Source: JBGLNJ01 sp034434835 (GTDB lineage Bacteria > Chloroflexota > Anaerolineae > Fen-1058). From it: a stretch of 64,000 bases of DNA. The notes below the pieces were generated by a model, which saw nothing but the letters and a program-made list of their open reading frames with translations, ran no database searches and had not been told where the DNA came from. Positions 42,110 to 50,513 of the stretch are shown piece after piece. The stretch is taken from assembly GCA_034434835.1 (NCBI GenBank), contig DAOTXX010000179.1:1-64000 (forward strand), read 5' to 3'. Numbering within the stretch: the first letter of the stretch is position 1; the number at the start of each line of letters is the position of its first letter. Made by a program: the position numbers and the translations under genes.

Positions 42110-44407
42110 TTAGTCAAAGCGGGTGGGCGTGGGCGAAGGTGTCCGCGTCGGCGTGATCGTCACCCCTGGCGGTGGTGTATTGGTTCGCGTCGGCGTCCGT
42201 GATGGCGTCCGCGTCGGCGTGATCGTTGGCGTGCGCGTCGGCGTGCGCGTCGGCGTGATCGTCGGCGTGCTGGTTCGCGTTGGCGTGTTTGTTCGCGTCG
42301 GCGTCCGTGTAAACGTCGGGGAAGGACCCGGCGTGTTGGTCCGCGTAGGCGTGTTGGTCCGCGTGGGCGTGCCGGTGCGCGTGGGCGTACGGGTGATCGT
42401 GGGCGTCCGGGTGATGGTTGGCGGAGCCGTGTTGCTGGGCGTCGGCGTCCGCGTCGGCGTCCGTGTGACGGTCGGCGTGCGGGTCGGCGTCGGCGTCGGG
42501 CCGCAGAGCGAGAACTGCCGCGAATCAAAGGCGCGCGAGTCCTCCCCGCCGCCGGGCGCCGTCGAGTCATAGTCCCGGATCGGGCCGACGATCAACACAT
42601 AGTCGCCGTTGGTGATCGGGGTGCAGTCGCCATCCGAAGTGCTCCCGGTCAGCCAGGCGCCAAAGGGAGGCGATCCCTGGTTGGCGCGGCAATAAGGCGG
42701 GCCATAGGACATGGCCGTGTAACAGGCGCCGGCGGTATCGCCCCAGCCGCACAAAGGCAGGGACCCTTCAGTGTGGTCGTGCGGCATACCGCTGGCGTTA
42801 AAGACACGAAAGCGCAGACTGGTGGGGTTACGGACGCCCGCGCCAGCATAGGTGTCCGGATCGTAGAGCGGATCGGCAGCCTGCATGGTGAACTGTCCTG
42901 AAATGCAGCCGCCTCCGCTGCTGGGTTGAGTGATGCTGACCACTGGCTTGCGATAGCCTCGAACGCTATAGTAGCAGGTCAGGTTGCTCGGCGCAGGGAA
43001 TTGGACGGTGGCATCCAGAGTAAAGTCATATCCCTGCACAAAGTTTTGCGCCAGGCTGCTGGTGCTGCCCAGCGGGAATGGCGTGCCGCCAGGGACCGGC
43101 ACGCTCACCCGGCCAAAGTTGGTAAAGCGCGCTGTCCAGACACTTGAGCTTTCGCCGTTCAGCGGCTGATTGGCGCCGTTGACTGTGACCGGCGAGCCAG
43201 TCGAGTTGGTGTCGTAAAAGTGGGCCCCGTCCCACGCCATGTAATCCATGTAAGCTGCGCCGCTGCCCGGCGGGAACTGGTTCGTCGGCCAGGTCAGGCT
43301 CAAGTCCCGCACCGTCACGTTATAGGGGCCGCTGTTGTAAAAGGTCGTTCTGACGTCCCGGTTAAGCAGGCCGAGTGGATTCACGCTGATCTGGTCGCAC
43401 GAGGGCGTGGGAGTCGCCGTCGGCGAAGGCGTCACAGTCGGCGTGTCCGTCGGCGTGGGCGTGTTGGTCGGCGTCGGCGTATCGGTGGGCGGGATCGGCG
43501 TATCGGTGGGCGGGATCGGCGTGGGCAGGACCATGATCGGCGGCAGCCCAAATACGCGCGCCGTGCGGAATCGCTCGACGACCATCGTGCGGATCGCCTG
43601 GAGCCGGACCCAGTTCCCCAGGTTGTTCGCCACGCCGCGGATGGGCGTGATCAGCGGATGGTTGAAAATGACCCGCACGGTGACCTGGTCGTTGGGGCCG
43701 CCAGCGTCATCTTCGTTTTGGGTCGGGTTGATCTCGGCGCCGTCGTGAGCCAATCGGATACAACCAGGGATCAATCTCTCCTTCCACGAGTAAGCTGGGT
43801 ACCAATTGTTCTCGTCGCTATCGGGATAGGCGCGGCTGCTGCAGATCGTGACGTTGTAATAGCCACGCGTAGTTTGATCGGTGGTCGCGTCGTCAATCGC
43901 CAGGCTGGGAGATGCCCGGCGAGCGACATCGCGGATCGAGTAGACGCGCGCGGTATCTTGCATGGCGCCGATGACGTCTTCAAATTGCATTTCGGGGTTG
44001 TACTGGCACAGCACGGGCGGGTTGGAAAAGCCCGGCGCGGGAAAGAGCGCGTCGCACAGGTCTTGAGGCGACCGATTCGAGTCGAGCTCCCAATACTCTC
44101 GCCCCAGCTCATCGCGCGCGATCTGCAGATCGCACTTGGCCGTCGCCCACTCGTCCCACGGCAGGCCGCGCGACGTGAACCGGCTGGCCGGGAACAGCAT
44201 ATCACAATAGCTCGCGTCGAACTGGCCGGTCACCGCATAGCGGGCGGCCGTGCGCGCGCTGTTCTGGACGATCAGCCAGGCCGCGAAAATGCGCGCAAAC
44301 TCGATCAGCCCGAACACCAGGAGAAGGAGTACGGGCAGCGCCAGGGCAAATTCCACCAACCCCTGACCCGATACTTTGCGTTTGTTTGGCTTGACTTGTT
44401 TGCTCAT
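42110..44407 (-). CDS. TadE-type pseudopilin-like protein with two Pro/Thr stalks
   Basis: A 765-residue protein. The N-terminus has the TadE signature 'GQGLVEFALALPVLLLLVFG' (residues 14-33), followed by an extracellular domain, a Pro/Thr linker (about 293-335), a beta-rich domain with Cys residues (about 336-635), and a C-terminal stalk of about 125 residues built of 'TPT' and 'TRTPT' units. TadE proteins are minor pilins processed by a prepilin peptidase. The stalks suggest projection from the cell surface and probable O-glycosylation. The DNA of the stalk is a GGCGTnnGCGTCGGCGT-type tandem array, prone to length change. Good AGAGGGA ribosome binding site. Confidence 0.85.
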   Translation of the reverse strand: MSKQVKPNKRKVSGQGLVEFALALPVLLLLVFGLIEFARIFAAWLIVQNSARTAARYAVTGQFDASYCDMLFPASRFTSRGLPWDEWATAKCDLQIARDELGREYWELDSNRSPQDLCDALFPAPGFSNPPVLCQYNPEMQFEDVIGAMQDTARVYSIRDVARRASPSLAIDDATTDQTTRGYYNVTICSSRAYPDSDENNWYPAYSWKERLIPGCIRLAHDGAEINPTQNEDDAGGPNDQVTVRVIFNHPLITPIRGVANNLGNWVRLQAIRTMVVERFRTARVFGLPPIMVLPTPIPPTDTPIPPTDTPTPTNTPTPTDTPTVTPSPTATPTPSCDQISVNPLGLLNRDVRTTFYNSGPYNVTVRDLSLTWPTNQFPPGSGAAYMDYMAWDGAHFYDTNSTGSPVTVNGANQPLNGESSSVWTARFTNFGRVSVPVPGGTPFPLGSTSSLAQNFVQGYDFTLDATVQFPAPSNLTCYYSVRGYRKPVVSITQPSSGGGCISGQFTMQAADPLYDPDTYAGAGVRNPTSLRFRVFNASGMPHDHTEGSLPLCGWGDTAGACYTAMSYGPPYCRANQGSPPFGAWLTGSTSDGDCTPITNGDYVLIVGPIRDYDSTAPGGGEDSRAFDSRQFSLCGPTPTPTRTPTVTRTPTRTPTPSNTAPPTITRTPTITRTPTRTGTPTRTNTPTRTNTPGPSPTFTRTPTRTNTPTRTSTPTITPTRTPTRTPTITPTRTPSRTPTRTNTPPPGVTITPTRTPSPTPTRFD
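42118..42500. repeat. GC-rich tandem repeat coding for the TPT stalk
   Basis: About 380 bases made of imperfect 6- and 12-base units (GGCGTn-type on the plus strand) encode the C-terminal Thr-Pro stalk on the minus strand. A shorter tract of the same kind lies at about 43405-43530 and encodes the internal linker. Confidence 0.85.
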
Positions 44408-44475
44408 AATTCCCTCTTACTTCTGCTTATCCTGGCCGACATTGAATCGCGCCTGATTTGCCTGCCCTGATAGGC

Positions 44476-46167
44476 TTACTGAGCGAGTCTGGTAAAGATA
44501 CGATTCGCGATGGCGTCAAAGATCGCCTGCAAACCGGCACCTGTAGCGGAATACCAATAGTTGCCACACTGCTGGGTGGCCGGCAGCTCGGTTTGACCTG
44601 AACTCCAATAGTTGCTGTGACAGAGCCAGTTGTTGGGCTGGTTGCCCACGTCTGCGACGTAGCGCAATAACCGCTCACCTGCATTGCGCTCACGAGAACA
44701 ATCTTGAACTCCCGGAATAGGCGTGCAGTTCCAGGTCGTGCTTTGGTTGCGGTCAGAATCAGCGACTTCTTTGCCCAGACCGATGACAAAGGCTACGATG
44801 CCGTTGCTGCCCATGTAATCGGCCTGGTCACGCATATAGTCGGCCGCATCGTATTGAAGCCCCAGCGTGTCGGTGATGGTTGTGCCTGCTGCACACTTGG
44901 GATATGGCCCGCCCGGGTACTGCGGCGCATACAGGCATACCCGGCTGATCTGGTTATAGGGCATATCGGGATCGCCTGAGGGCGGCCCGCCCGGGTAAAC
45001 GTTGGCCCGACGGCAGTATGGGTAGGCGAAGGGGAACGAAGAAGCGCGATTGGGGGGGTCATAGCCCGGCACAGTATACGTCCCACCCCACGACCAAGTC
45101 GTGGGCGGGCAAAAGCCGCCTGTGAATTGACCCCACGGATCGGTCGCGTTAGGCGCGCCGTCGCTCAACAGCAGCATCATCCAGACCGAGCCGCGCCGTC
45201 TGCCTTGAACGGCCAAGACGCTGGTCGCTGTCCGGATCGCTCCGCCGGTATTGGTGTTGGCAGTATAGTCCACGCCCGGCATATCGTTGTCATAGCACCC
45301 ATGAAATCTGACGCAAGTGTCAATGTTGAAAATGTTGTTATCCTGCAAGGCCGCCATTGCCTGGTTCTTGTCCGAGATCATGAACGTGGTGTTGACCAGC
45401 TCGCCAGTGGTGATCTGCCGGAATACGTTTTGCGTTGGGTCAAAGACCAACACACGGCGTGAAAACGACACCAGAGTCACACGGTCGTAAGGAAAATAGA
45501 GCTTGTTCACCAGCCGCCAGGCATTGTTGCGCACATCCTCAAAGGGGTAACAACTCTGCATGGGGCTGCACAACACCGGATCTTTTTCTGCGCCATCGAA
45601 CGTCATCGAGGACGATCGATCCAGCACGATGGCCAGGTCAATCGCGGCGGCTTCGGCCACGCTGGTCGCTTTCAAAGTGAGAGACCGCCAGCCAATGATG
45701 GACAAAAAGGGCAAACCGACGTCCGACTGTCCATCCACTCGGACGAGCTTGCGCGGCGGATCGGTGCACAGTTGCGCTGTGATCCCGGGAGGAAGCCCGG
45801 TCTGGCCTGGCAGTTCCGGGCTGGCCTGGACGCTCGGACCGGGTCCAGTGCAGGCATACACGCGAAGATGACCGTTGGGCGGGACAAAACCTTGCGCCGC
45901 GGCGACCTGCGCCGCTGCCCGAAACATGTCTCCGTCAGGATCGCCGGGGTCATAGAGCGGTCGGAACTCGCGGAACTGATTGGAAGCCTGGACGCCCGCC
46001 GCATCTACCACGCGGCGCAATTGAGCATAGCCGGCCAGGACGGTGCCTGTATCTACGACCAGGCCGACAAAGACGATCAGCGCGACGAACACGAAAGCCA
46101 CCAGGATAATGATCTGGCCCTTGGAGCGCCGGTCCACCCATCTGGTGTTCTTGAACACTTGAAGCAT
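44476..46167 (-). CDS. TadG-like protein with von Willebrand A domain
   Basis: A 563-residue protein. N-terminal TadE/TadG helix 'KGQIIILVAFVFVALIVFVG' (near residue 17), an extracellular region, and a vWA domain starting near residue 180 with the MIDAS motif 'DLAIVLDRSSSMTFDG' (DxSxS present) and a later 'LLLSDGAPNATD' with the third metal ligand. vWA-tipped TadG proteins are thought to be adhesins or tip proteins of Tad pili. Good AGAAGGA ribosome binding site before ATG 46167. It lies between two TadE-type genes. Confidence 0.88.
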   Translation of the reverse strand: MLQVFKNTRWVDRRSKGQIIILVAFVFVALIVFVGLVVDTGTVLAGYAQLRRVVDAAGVQASNQFREFRPLYDPGDPDGDMFRAAAQVAAAQGFVPPNGHLRVYACTGPGPSVQASPELPGQTGLPPGITAQLCTDPPRKLVRVDGQSDVGLPFLSIIGWRSLTLKATSVAEAAAIDLAIVLDRSSSMTFDGAEKDPVLCSPMQSCYPFEDVRNNAWRLVNKLYFPYDRVTLVSFSRRVLVFDPTQNVFRQITTGELVNTTFMISDKNQAMAALQDNNIFNIDTCVRFHGCYDNDMPGVDYTANTNTGGAIRTATSVLAVQGRRRGSVWMMLLLSDGAPNATDPWGQFTGGFCPPTTWSWGGTYTVPGYDPPNRASSFPFAYPYCRRANVYPGGPPSGDPDMPYNQISRVCLYAPQYPGGPYPKCAAGTTITDTLGLQYDAADYMRDQADYMGSNGIVAFVIGLGKEVADSDRNQSTTWNCTPIPGVQDCSRERNAGERLLRYVADVGNQPNNWLCHSNYWSSGQTELPATQQCGNYWYSATGAGLQAIFDAIANRIFTRLAQ

Positions 46168-46184
46168 TTGAATTCCTTCTCCCT

Positions 46185-46973
46185 TTACTTGGGCTCGATA
46201 GCGGGCAATGGAAATACCGAATGCACGTGAACCGGAATCGGATCCGGCAGGATCGCTTCATTTCCGGTCAGCCGGCTCACACTGGCGAACAGCTTGGTCA
46301 TCTGAGGATGGGCATGATACACTTCGACGACGACCATGCCGGTCGCAGGCGCCGAGGCGTACCGCTGGAGGCTGGTGACAAAGTTCGGGTTGATGGTGAA
46401 CGTGTTGTTGACCGGGTCCGTGATGTGGACGACGATCGAATCTGAAGTCGCCACCGGTTGATTACCGAAAAAGGACCACGTAACCGCCCCGGGGGCTACA
46501 TTCCCATTCTTGACCGGCACGACCGTGACGATGACATCGTCAAAGCCATTGGCCGGTTCGATATACCCCGAAGGCAAGTTGAGCAGGGCCAGGCAACCCG
46601 CGACATAGAAAAAGTTGATCGTCCGAGTGCTCTTGCAGGTCTCGTAAATGCCTCGAGGGCCGGTCATCCCCCACGACTTGACTTCGGCGGCCTTGGCCGG
46701 ATACTCGCGCCCGTCAATTTGGCAGTTGGTGGTAAAGGTGCTGATCCATTTGCCAGTGGCGTCCGAGCCAAACGGCTGACAGCGTGACAGGGAAGGGTCC
46801 AGCGGACTGACGTAGCGCGCCGCCGCCCGGCTGGCATCCAGCGAATCAATATAGGTGTTGACCAGAGCCCCGACTTCAACCAGGCCGATCAACAAGAACA
46901 GCAGGATCGGCACGAACAAGGTGAGTTCAACCAGGCTCTGGCCGCGTTCATTAAAAGGTTTCTCTTTGTGCAT
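46185..46973 (-). CDS. TadE-family pseudopilin-like protein
   Basis: A 262-residue protein with the TadE N-terminal signature 'RGQSLVELTLFVPILLFLLI' (residues 10-29) and a 220-residue extracellular part with Cys residues. ATG at 46973 gives a normal N-terminus; a longer in-frame extension to 47015 would reach past the -10 region. First gene of the upstream pilus block, controlled by a near-consensus promoter; 17 bases separate it from the TadG-vWA gene. Confidence 0.85.
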   Translation of the reverse strand: MHKEKPFNERGQSLVELTLFVPILLFLLIGLVEVGALVNTYIDSLDASRAAARYVSPLDPSLSRCQPFGSDATGKWISTFTTNCQIDGREYPAKAAEVKSWGMTGPRGIYETCKSTRTINFFYVAGCLALLNLPSGYIEPANGFDDVIVTVVPVKNGNVAPGAVTWSFFGNQPVATSDSIVVHITDPVNNTFTINPNFVTSLQRYASAPATGMVVVEVYHAHPQMTKLFASVSRLTGNEAILPDPIPVHVHSVFPLPAIEPK

Positions 46974-47030
46974 AGCCCCGAGACCTTTGCCAAATCGCGT
47001 GAAAACTTGACACAAGTTCTTCTTGCAGAC

Positions 47031-47059
47031 ATTATACTCAACAGGATAGGGGCTGACAA
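47031..47059 (-). promoter_or_regulatory. promoter of the TadE/TadG-vWA block
   Basis: On the minus strand TTGTCA (47059-47054), 17-base spacer, perfect TATAAT (47036-47031). Transcription would start near 47024, about 50 bases before the TadE start. Confidence 0.8.
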
Positions 47060-47131
47060 GAGGCCTCTAGTACTGGTGTTTCAAGCCCAATCCCAGCCCC
47101 GCTTCCCAGATTTGGTATGACTTGAGACCCG

Positions 47132-47160
47132 TTGCACCCCCTTTTCAGGCATGGTAGAAT
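47132..47160 (+). promoter_or_regulatory. promoter of the lipoprotein-DagK pair
   Basis: TTGCAC (47132-47137), 17-base spacer, TAGAAT (47155-47160). Points away from the TadE promoter about 75 bases to the left. Confidence 0.6.
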
Positions 47161-47190
47161 GTCCCATAACCCTGTGTCCGGGAGGACAAA

Positions 47191-47742
47191 ATGCTGACGA
47201 TCCGGAAGGCTTTGTTGCTGATTGTGGCAATTCTGTTGCTGATTGGTTGCAGCGGGCCAGGTCCAGCGCCTGCCCCAACGCGACCCAAAGTGATGCCCAC
47301 TTTGCCCTGGGTAGACACTTTGCCGCCCGACGGCTGGTTTAGCATCCGGGCCACGGGCAGGGTGGCGCCCTTTCAGAGCGAGATCATTGTGGTGTACCAG
47401 GATGGCCGGGCTGTCTACACAGACCAGGCCGAAGGCCAGGAGCACCAGTCCAGGCTGGACGCCAATGGCGTCGCCCGCTGGAAGCGCATGTTCGTTAACC
47501 AGGCCAGGTTCATGTCCTTGAAGGACGATTATCCACCCGGGCCGCCGCTCCAGGTCGAGGAAGAGGACAAGAATCTCCCCAAGTCCAACGACGCGATCCG
47601 TTACACGCTGATGTACCGGGACGGCGGCGTCATCAAAAAGGTCACAGCCAACAAGTCAGGTGCTCCACCAGGACTCGTCATGATCCTCGACGAGTTCTGG
47701 AACTTTGCAGACGAGATCAAGCAGGGCCCAACCAAAGAATAG
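47191..47742 (+). CDS. small lipoprotein, unknown function
   Basis: A 183-residue exported protein: signal 'LLLIVAILLLIGC' with lipobox LIGC at residues 17-20, a Pro-rich linker, and an alpha/beta body ('SEIIVVYQDGRAVYTDQ', 'VARWKRMFVNQARFMSLKDD'). The body resembles small conserved lipoproteins of unknown role that I cannot name. GGGAGG lies 8 bases before the ATG and a promoter is present. The DagK-type gene follows after 54 bases and is probably co-transcribed. Confidence 0.75.
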   Translation: MLTIRKALLLIVAILLLIGCSGPGPAPAPTRPKVMPTLPWVDTLPPDGWFSIRATGRVAPFQSEIIVVYQDGRAVYTDQAEGQEHQSRLDANGVARWKRMFVNQARFMSLKDDYPPGPPLQVEEEDKNLPKSNDAIRYTLMYRDGGVIKKVTANKSGAPPGLVMILDEFWNFADEIKQGPTKE

Positions 47743-47796
47743 TCACCGGCGAGCGTCAAGCTCTAGCTCGGGCAGGCCCTGCCAGACGTGCCTGCC

Positions 47797-48726
47797 ATGA
47801 AGGCGTTTCTCATTCACAATCCTACCGCTGGCCCGCGTGAGGTTGAGGACGAACTTGACCTGGTCGTGGAATACCTCAGCGATTGTGGCTGGCAGATCAA
47901 GAGATACATCACCGATCACGGCGGTCATGCCACCCAGCTGGCCCGCCGGGCCGCGCGAGAGGAATGTGATGCTGTGCTGGTCGCCGGCGGAGATGGAACG
48001 CTGTGCGAGGCTGTCAATGGTCTGGTGGGCAGTCACACGGCGCTCGGCGTGTTGCCCACTGGCACGGGGAACGTCTGGGCGAAGGAATTGGGGCTGCCCG
48101 CGTTCACGTTGACGACCCCGAACCGATTGTTGGTCGCCGCGCATCTTCTCAACGAAGCCAGTTCAGTACTGATTGATGTCGGTCGTGCGAACGACCGATA
48201 TTTCTTGTTGTTCGCCGGGCTGGGATTGGATGCACAGGTGGCGCGGGACCTCGAGCCACGTGTGCGCGCGACCAAGCGCCTGGGCTTGCTGCCCTATCTT
48301 GTCGCGTCCGTGCTGGTGACTTTTCAGTTCTATGGCGTCCGGACGACCGTCGTCGTGGACGGCAAGAAAGTGATCAAAGGACGCTCGCTCTTTATCCTGA
48401 TCAGCAACGCGCAGCTTTATGGCGGGTTGCTGCGCATCACGCCGGAAGCCAAGCTGAATGACGGGTTGTTGGACGTGGCGATTTTCAACGGCGTTGGCCC
48501 GTCGTACACGCTAGCCCATCTGTTCAGGCTCTTGGGTGGGCGTCATCTGCGAGACCCGGCCGTCAAGTTCGTGCGCGCGCGACGTGTGATGGTAGATTGT
48601 GCCAGGCCCTGGCCGGTTCAAATAGATGGCGATCCGATTGGCACGACGCCAATGACCTTTCAGGTCGTCCCTCGCGCAGTGCGCGTCCTCGTGCCGCCGA
48701 CTGCGCCGGCTTCTCTGTTCATATAG
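47797..48726 (+). CDS. YegS/DagK-type lipid kinase
   Basis: A 309-residue diacylglycerol-kinase-family enzyme (phosphorylates diacylglycerol or a related lipid with ATP). 'IHNPTAGPREVEDEL' near the start, the nucleotide-binding 'VLVAGGDGTLCEAVNGL', 'LGVLPTGTGNVWAKELGL' and the C-terminal 'NDGLLDVAIFNG' and 'VQIDGDPIG' are family signatures. ATG at 47797 is preferred to the GTG at 47788 since it starts the conserved fold. The ribosome binding site is weak; translation may follow the upstream lipoprotein. It ends near a convergent gene at 48765. Confidence 0.92.
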   Translation: MKAFLIHNPTAGPREVEDELDLVVEYLSDCGWQIKRYITDHGGHATQLARRAAREECDAVLVAGGDGTLCEAVNGLVGSHTALGVLPTGTGNVWAKELGLPAFTLTTPNRLLVAAHLLNEASSVLIDVGRANDRYFLLFAGLGLDAQVARDLEPRVRATKRLGLLPYLVASVLVTFQFYGVRTTVVVDGKKVIKGRSLFILISNAQLYGGLLRITPEAKLNDGLLDVAIFNGVGPSYTLAHLFRLLGGRHLRDPAVKFVRARRVMVDCARPWPVQIDGDPIGTTPMTFQVVPRAVRVLVPPTAPASLFI

Positions 48727-48764
48727 CCGTCAACTTCCAATGACCTGACTGCTCGACTGCAAAA

Positions 48765-50483
48765 CTAGATCACTTCCACTTCTACACTGATCACATCTCG
48801 GATCGCCATGAGCGCGGCGCGCACTGCCGAAGGCTCGCTCGAGGTGGCAAAGGTCACTGTGAACTCGTCTTGAAAGCCGCCTGACCGCAGATCAGCTTCG
48901 ACAGGGTAACAGGCGATCACGCGTCCTGCCCGCTTGACATGCGCCAACACCATCATCGCTCGCGCCGATTTCAGCGGCGAGTTGCCATCGAGCGTGACGC
49001 GCACGCGCAAGGTCTTTTCGCCGGCGGGCGGCAGGCCGGGTTCTTGAGCCGGTCGTGACTCCACCGGGGGCGGCGGCTCTATTGTGCGAGCCGGACGTGA
49101 AGCCGCGACCCCAGGCGCTCGCGTTCGCTGCGCTTCGGCCTGAGCCAGTTGCGCGCGCAGTTGTTGTGCTTGCGCTTCAGCTTGCGCCAGCACAGCTTCT
49201 CGCTCATGCAATTGTTGTTGAAGCTGGTCAACCTGGAGCGCGAGCGCCGTGTTGCTTTGTGCGGCGGATAAGGCCGAAGCCAAAACACTGCACAGCCCAT
49301 TCAGCAATTCGACCTCGCTTGAGGTCCAGCTCTTGCGTTGCCCAAGCCGCCCGGCGATCAGAACGCCGACAGTAGACTGCTGGTGAACCAGTGGTTGCAC
49401 CCATAGTGGCGCATTGGCTCCACCGACCAACGCGGCGAGTGTGGCTCGCTGCGCTTCCTGAGCGGCATCTACCCAGATTGCCCGTTTCCGATTGATCGCG
49501 GCTTGGATCGGCGGCTGCGAAGCGACGTCAAAGGTCGGGCCACTGCGCGGCGCCGAGCCGGCCCGGCACACCGCGGCCAGATCGATCGTATCGCCGCCTT
49601 TGGTGAGCAGGCCAATAGCCAGCACATCGGTCCCCAACACGTTGCTCATCGCCATGCCAGCACGCTGCACGGCGACCGGGGGATTGGTCGCTTCAGCGAC
49701 ACGCTGACAGGCTTCGATGGCGGTCCATGGGGCTGAGGCGGCCAGTGACGTTGGCAATGCAGAGGCGACCGACTCCTCACGCTCGGCGGCGCGGCGCAAC
49801 ATCAGTCCGGCCAACATGGGATAGGCGCACAGTTCGGCCAGCCGCATCCAACCGGAGACGTGAGACTGCGCCTCGCCTTCTATCAAGTGGAGCAGGTCGC
49901 CCAGCAGGAACAAGCCCCAGATCGCGAAGAGCATCCCCCATTGAGCGCGGCGGCGCGTTGCTGCGGCTACGCCAGCCAAGAGCGCCAGGGCCATACCCCA
50001 CACATTCCACACCAGGGAGGCCGATGTCGCATTATAGAACAGATGCGTAGTTTGTGCATCGGTGTACCACTGCTGCGCCAAGACTGCGTACAGGACGATC
50101 GCCGCCAGCGTGTTAGCGAGGAGGAGCACCAACCCGGCTTGCGCGTAATCTTCGACCCACGGCAGGAACGCCCACGCCAGCAGACCCAGGCTGATGACTG
50201 CCGCTCCTTGCTCAAGTGGAGGCATGATCCAGGTCGAGTTGACCAAGCCCGCGACCGAAAGCAAGGCAACCGCAACCTGCGCGCCGCGCAAGACGAGCAG
50301 GCCAACGGAGGCGATGACCACGCGCACGCTGTGGCCGGGCCAGTTTGAGCGGCGACCTTCGCCGAGCGCCAACAGCAAGATCGCCCAGATCGCAAACAGG
50401 ACGACGAGGTAGTAAACCAGATCGCCTGGCGGCCCGCTGATCAATCGAGTGAGTTGAGACCAGATCATCGCTTTGAATTCCAT
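48765..50483 (-). CDS. membrane sensor: 7TM + GAF + coiled coil + CheA-P2-like domain
   Basis: A 572-residue protein. About seven membrane helices (about residues 20-245), a GAF domain (about 260-415, 'VLGTDVLAIGLL', 'QPLVHQQSTVGVLIAGRL'), a Gln/Ala-rich coiled coil (about 425-465), a Pro-rich linker, and a C-terminal 80-residue domain ('RVRVTLDGNSPLKSARAMMV', 'GGFQDEFTVTFATSSE') that resembles the P2 response-regulator-binding domain of CheA. There is no kinase, HAMP or cyclase domain. It could be a docking platform that presents a receiver protein in response to a ligand. ATG at 50483 is used; no good ribosome binding site is spaced correctly. Confidence 0.75.
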   Translation of the reverse strand: MEFKAMIWSQLTRLISGPPGDLVYYLVVLFAIWAILLLALGEGRRSNWPGHSVRVVIASVGLLVLRGAQVAVALLSVAGLVNSTWIMPPLEQGAAVISLGLLAWAFLPWVEDYAQAGLVLLLANTLAAIVLYAVLAQQWYTDAQTTHLFYNATSASLVWNVWGMALALLAGVAAATRRRAQWGMLFAIWGLFLLGDLLHLIEGEAQSHVSGWMRLAELCAYPMLAGLMLRRAAEREESVASALPTSLAASAPWTAIEACQRVAEATNPPVAVQRAGMAMSNVLGTDVLAIGLLTKGGDTIDLAAVCRAGSAPRSGPTFDVASQPPIQAAINRKRAIWVDAAQEAQRATLAALVGGANAPLWVQPLVHQQSTVGVLIAGRLGQRKSWTSSEVELLNGLCSVLASALSAAQSNTALALQVDQLQQQLHEREAVLAQAEAQAQQLRAQLAQAEAQRTRAPGVAASRPARTIEPPPPVESRPAQEPGLPPAGEKTLRVRVTLDGNSPLKSARAMMVLAHVKRAGRVIACYPVEADLRSGGFQDEFTVTFATSSEPSAVRAALMAIRDVISVEVEVI

Positions 50484-50513
50484 CCACCTGAGCGCAAGGC
50501 TTGGATGCGGCGG

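Noticed and set aside
42118..42500. Regular short repeats that could suggest a CRISPR array
   Set aside because: The units are contiguous, with no constant repeats separated by unique spacers, and they encode a Thr-Pro stalk in frame with a TadE protein; no cas genes are nearby.
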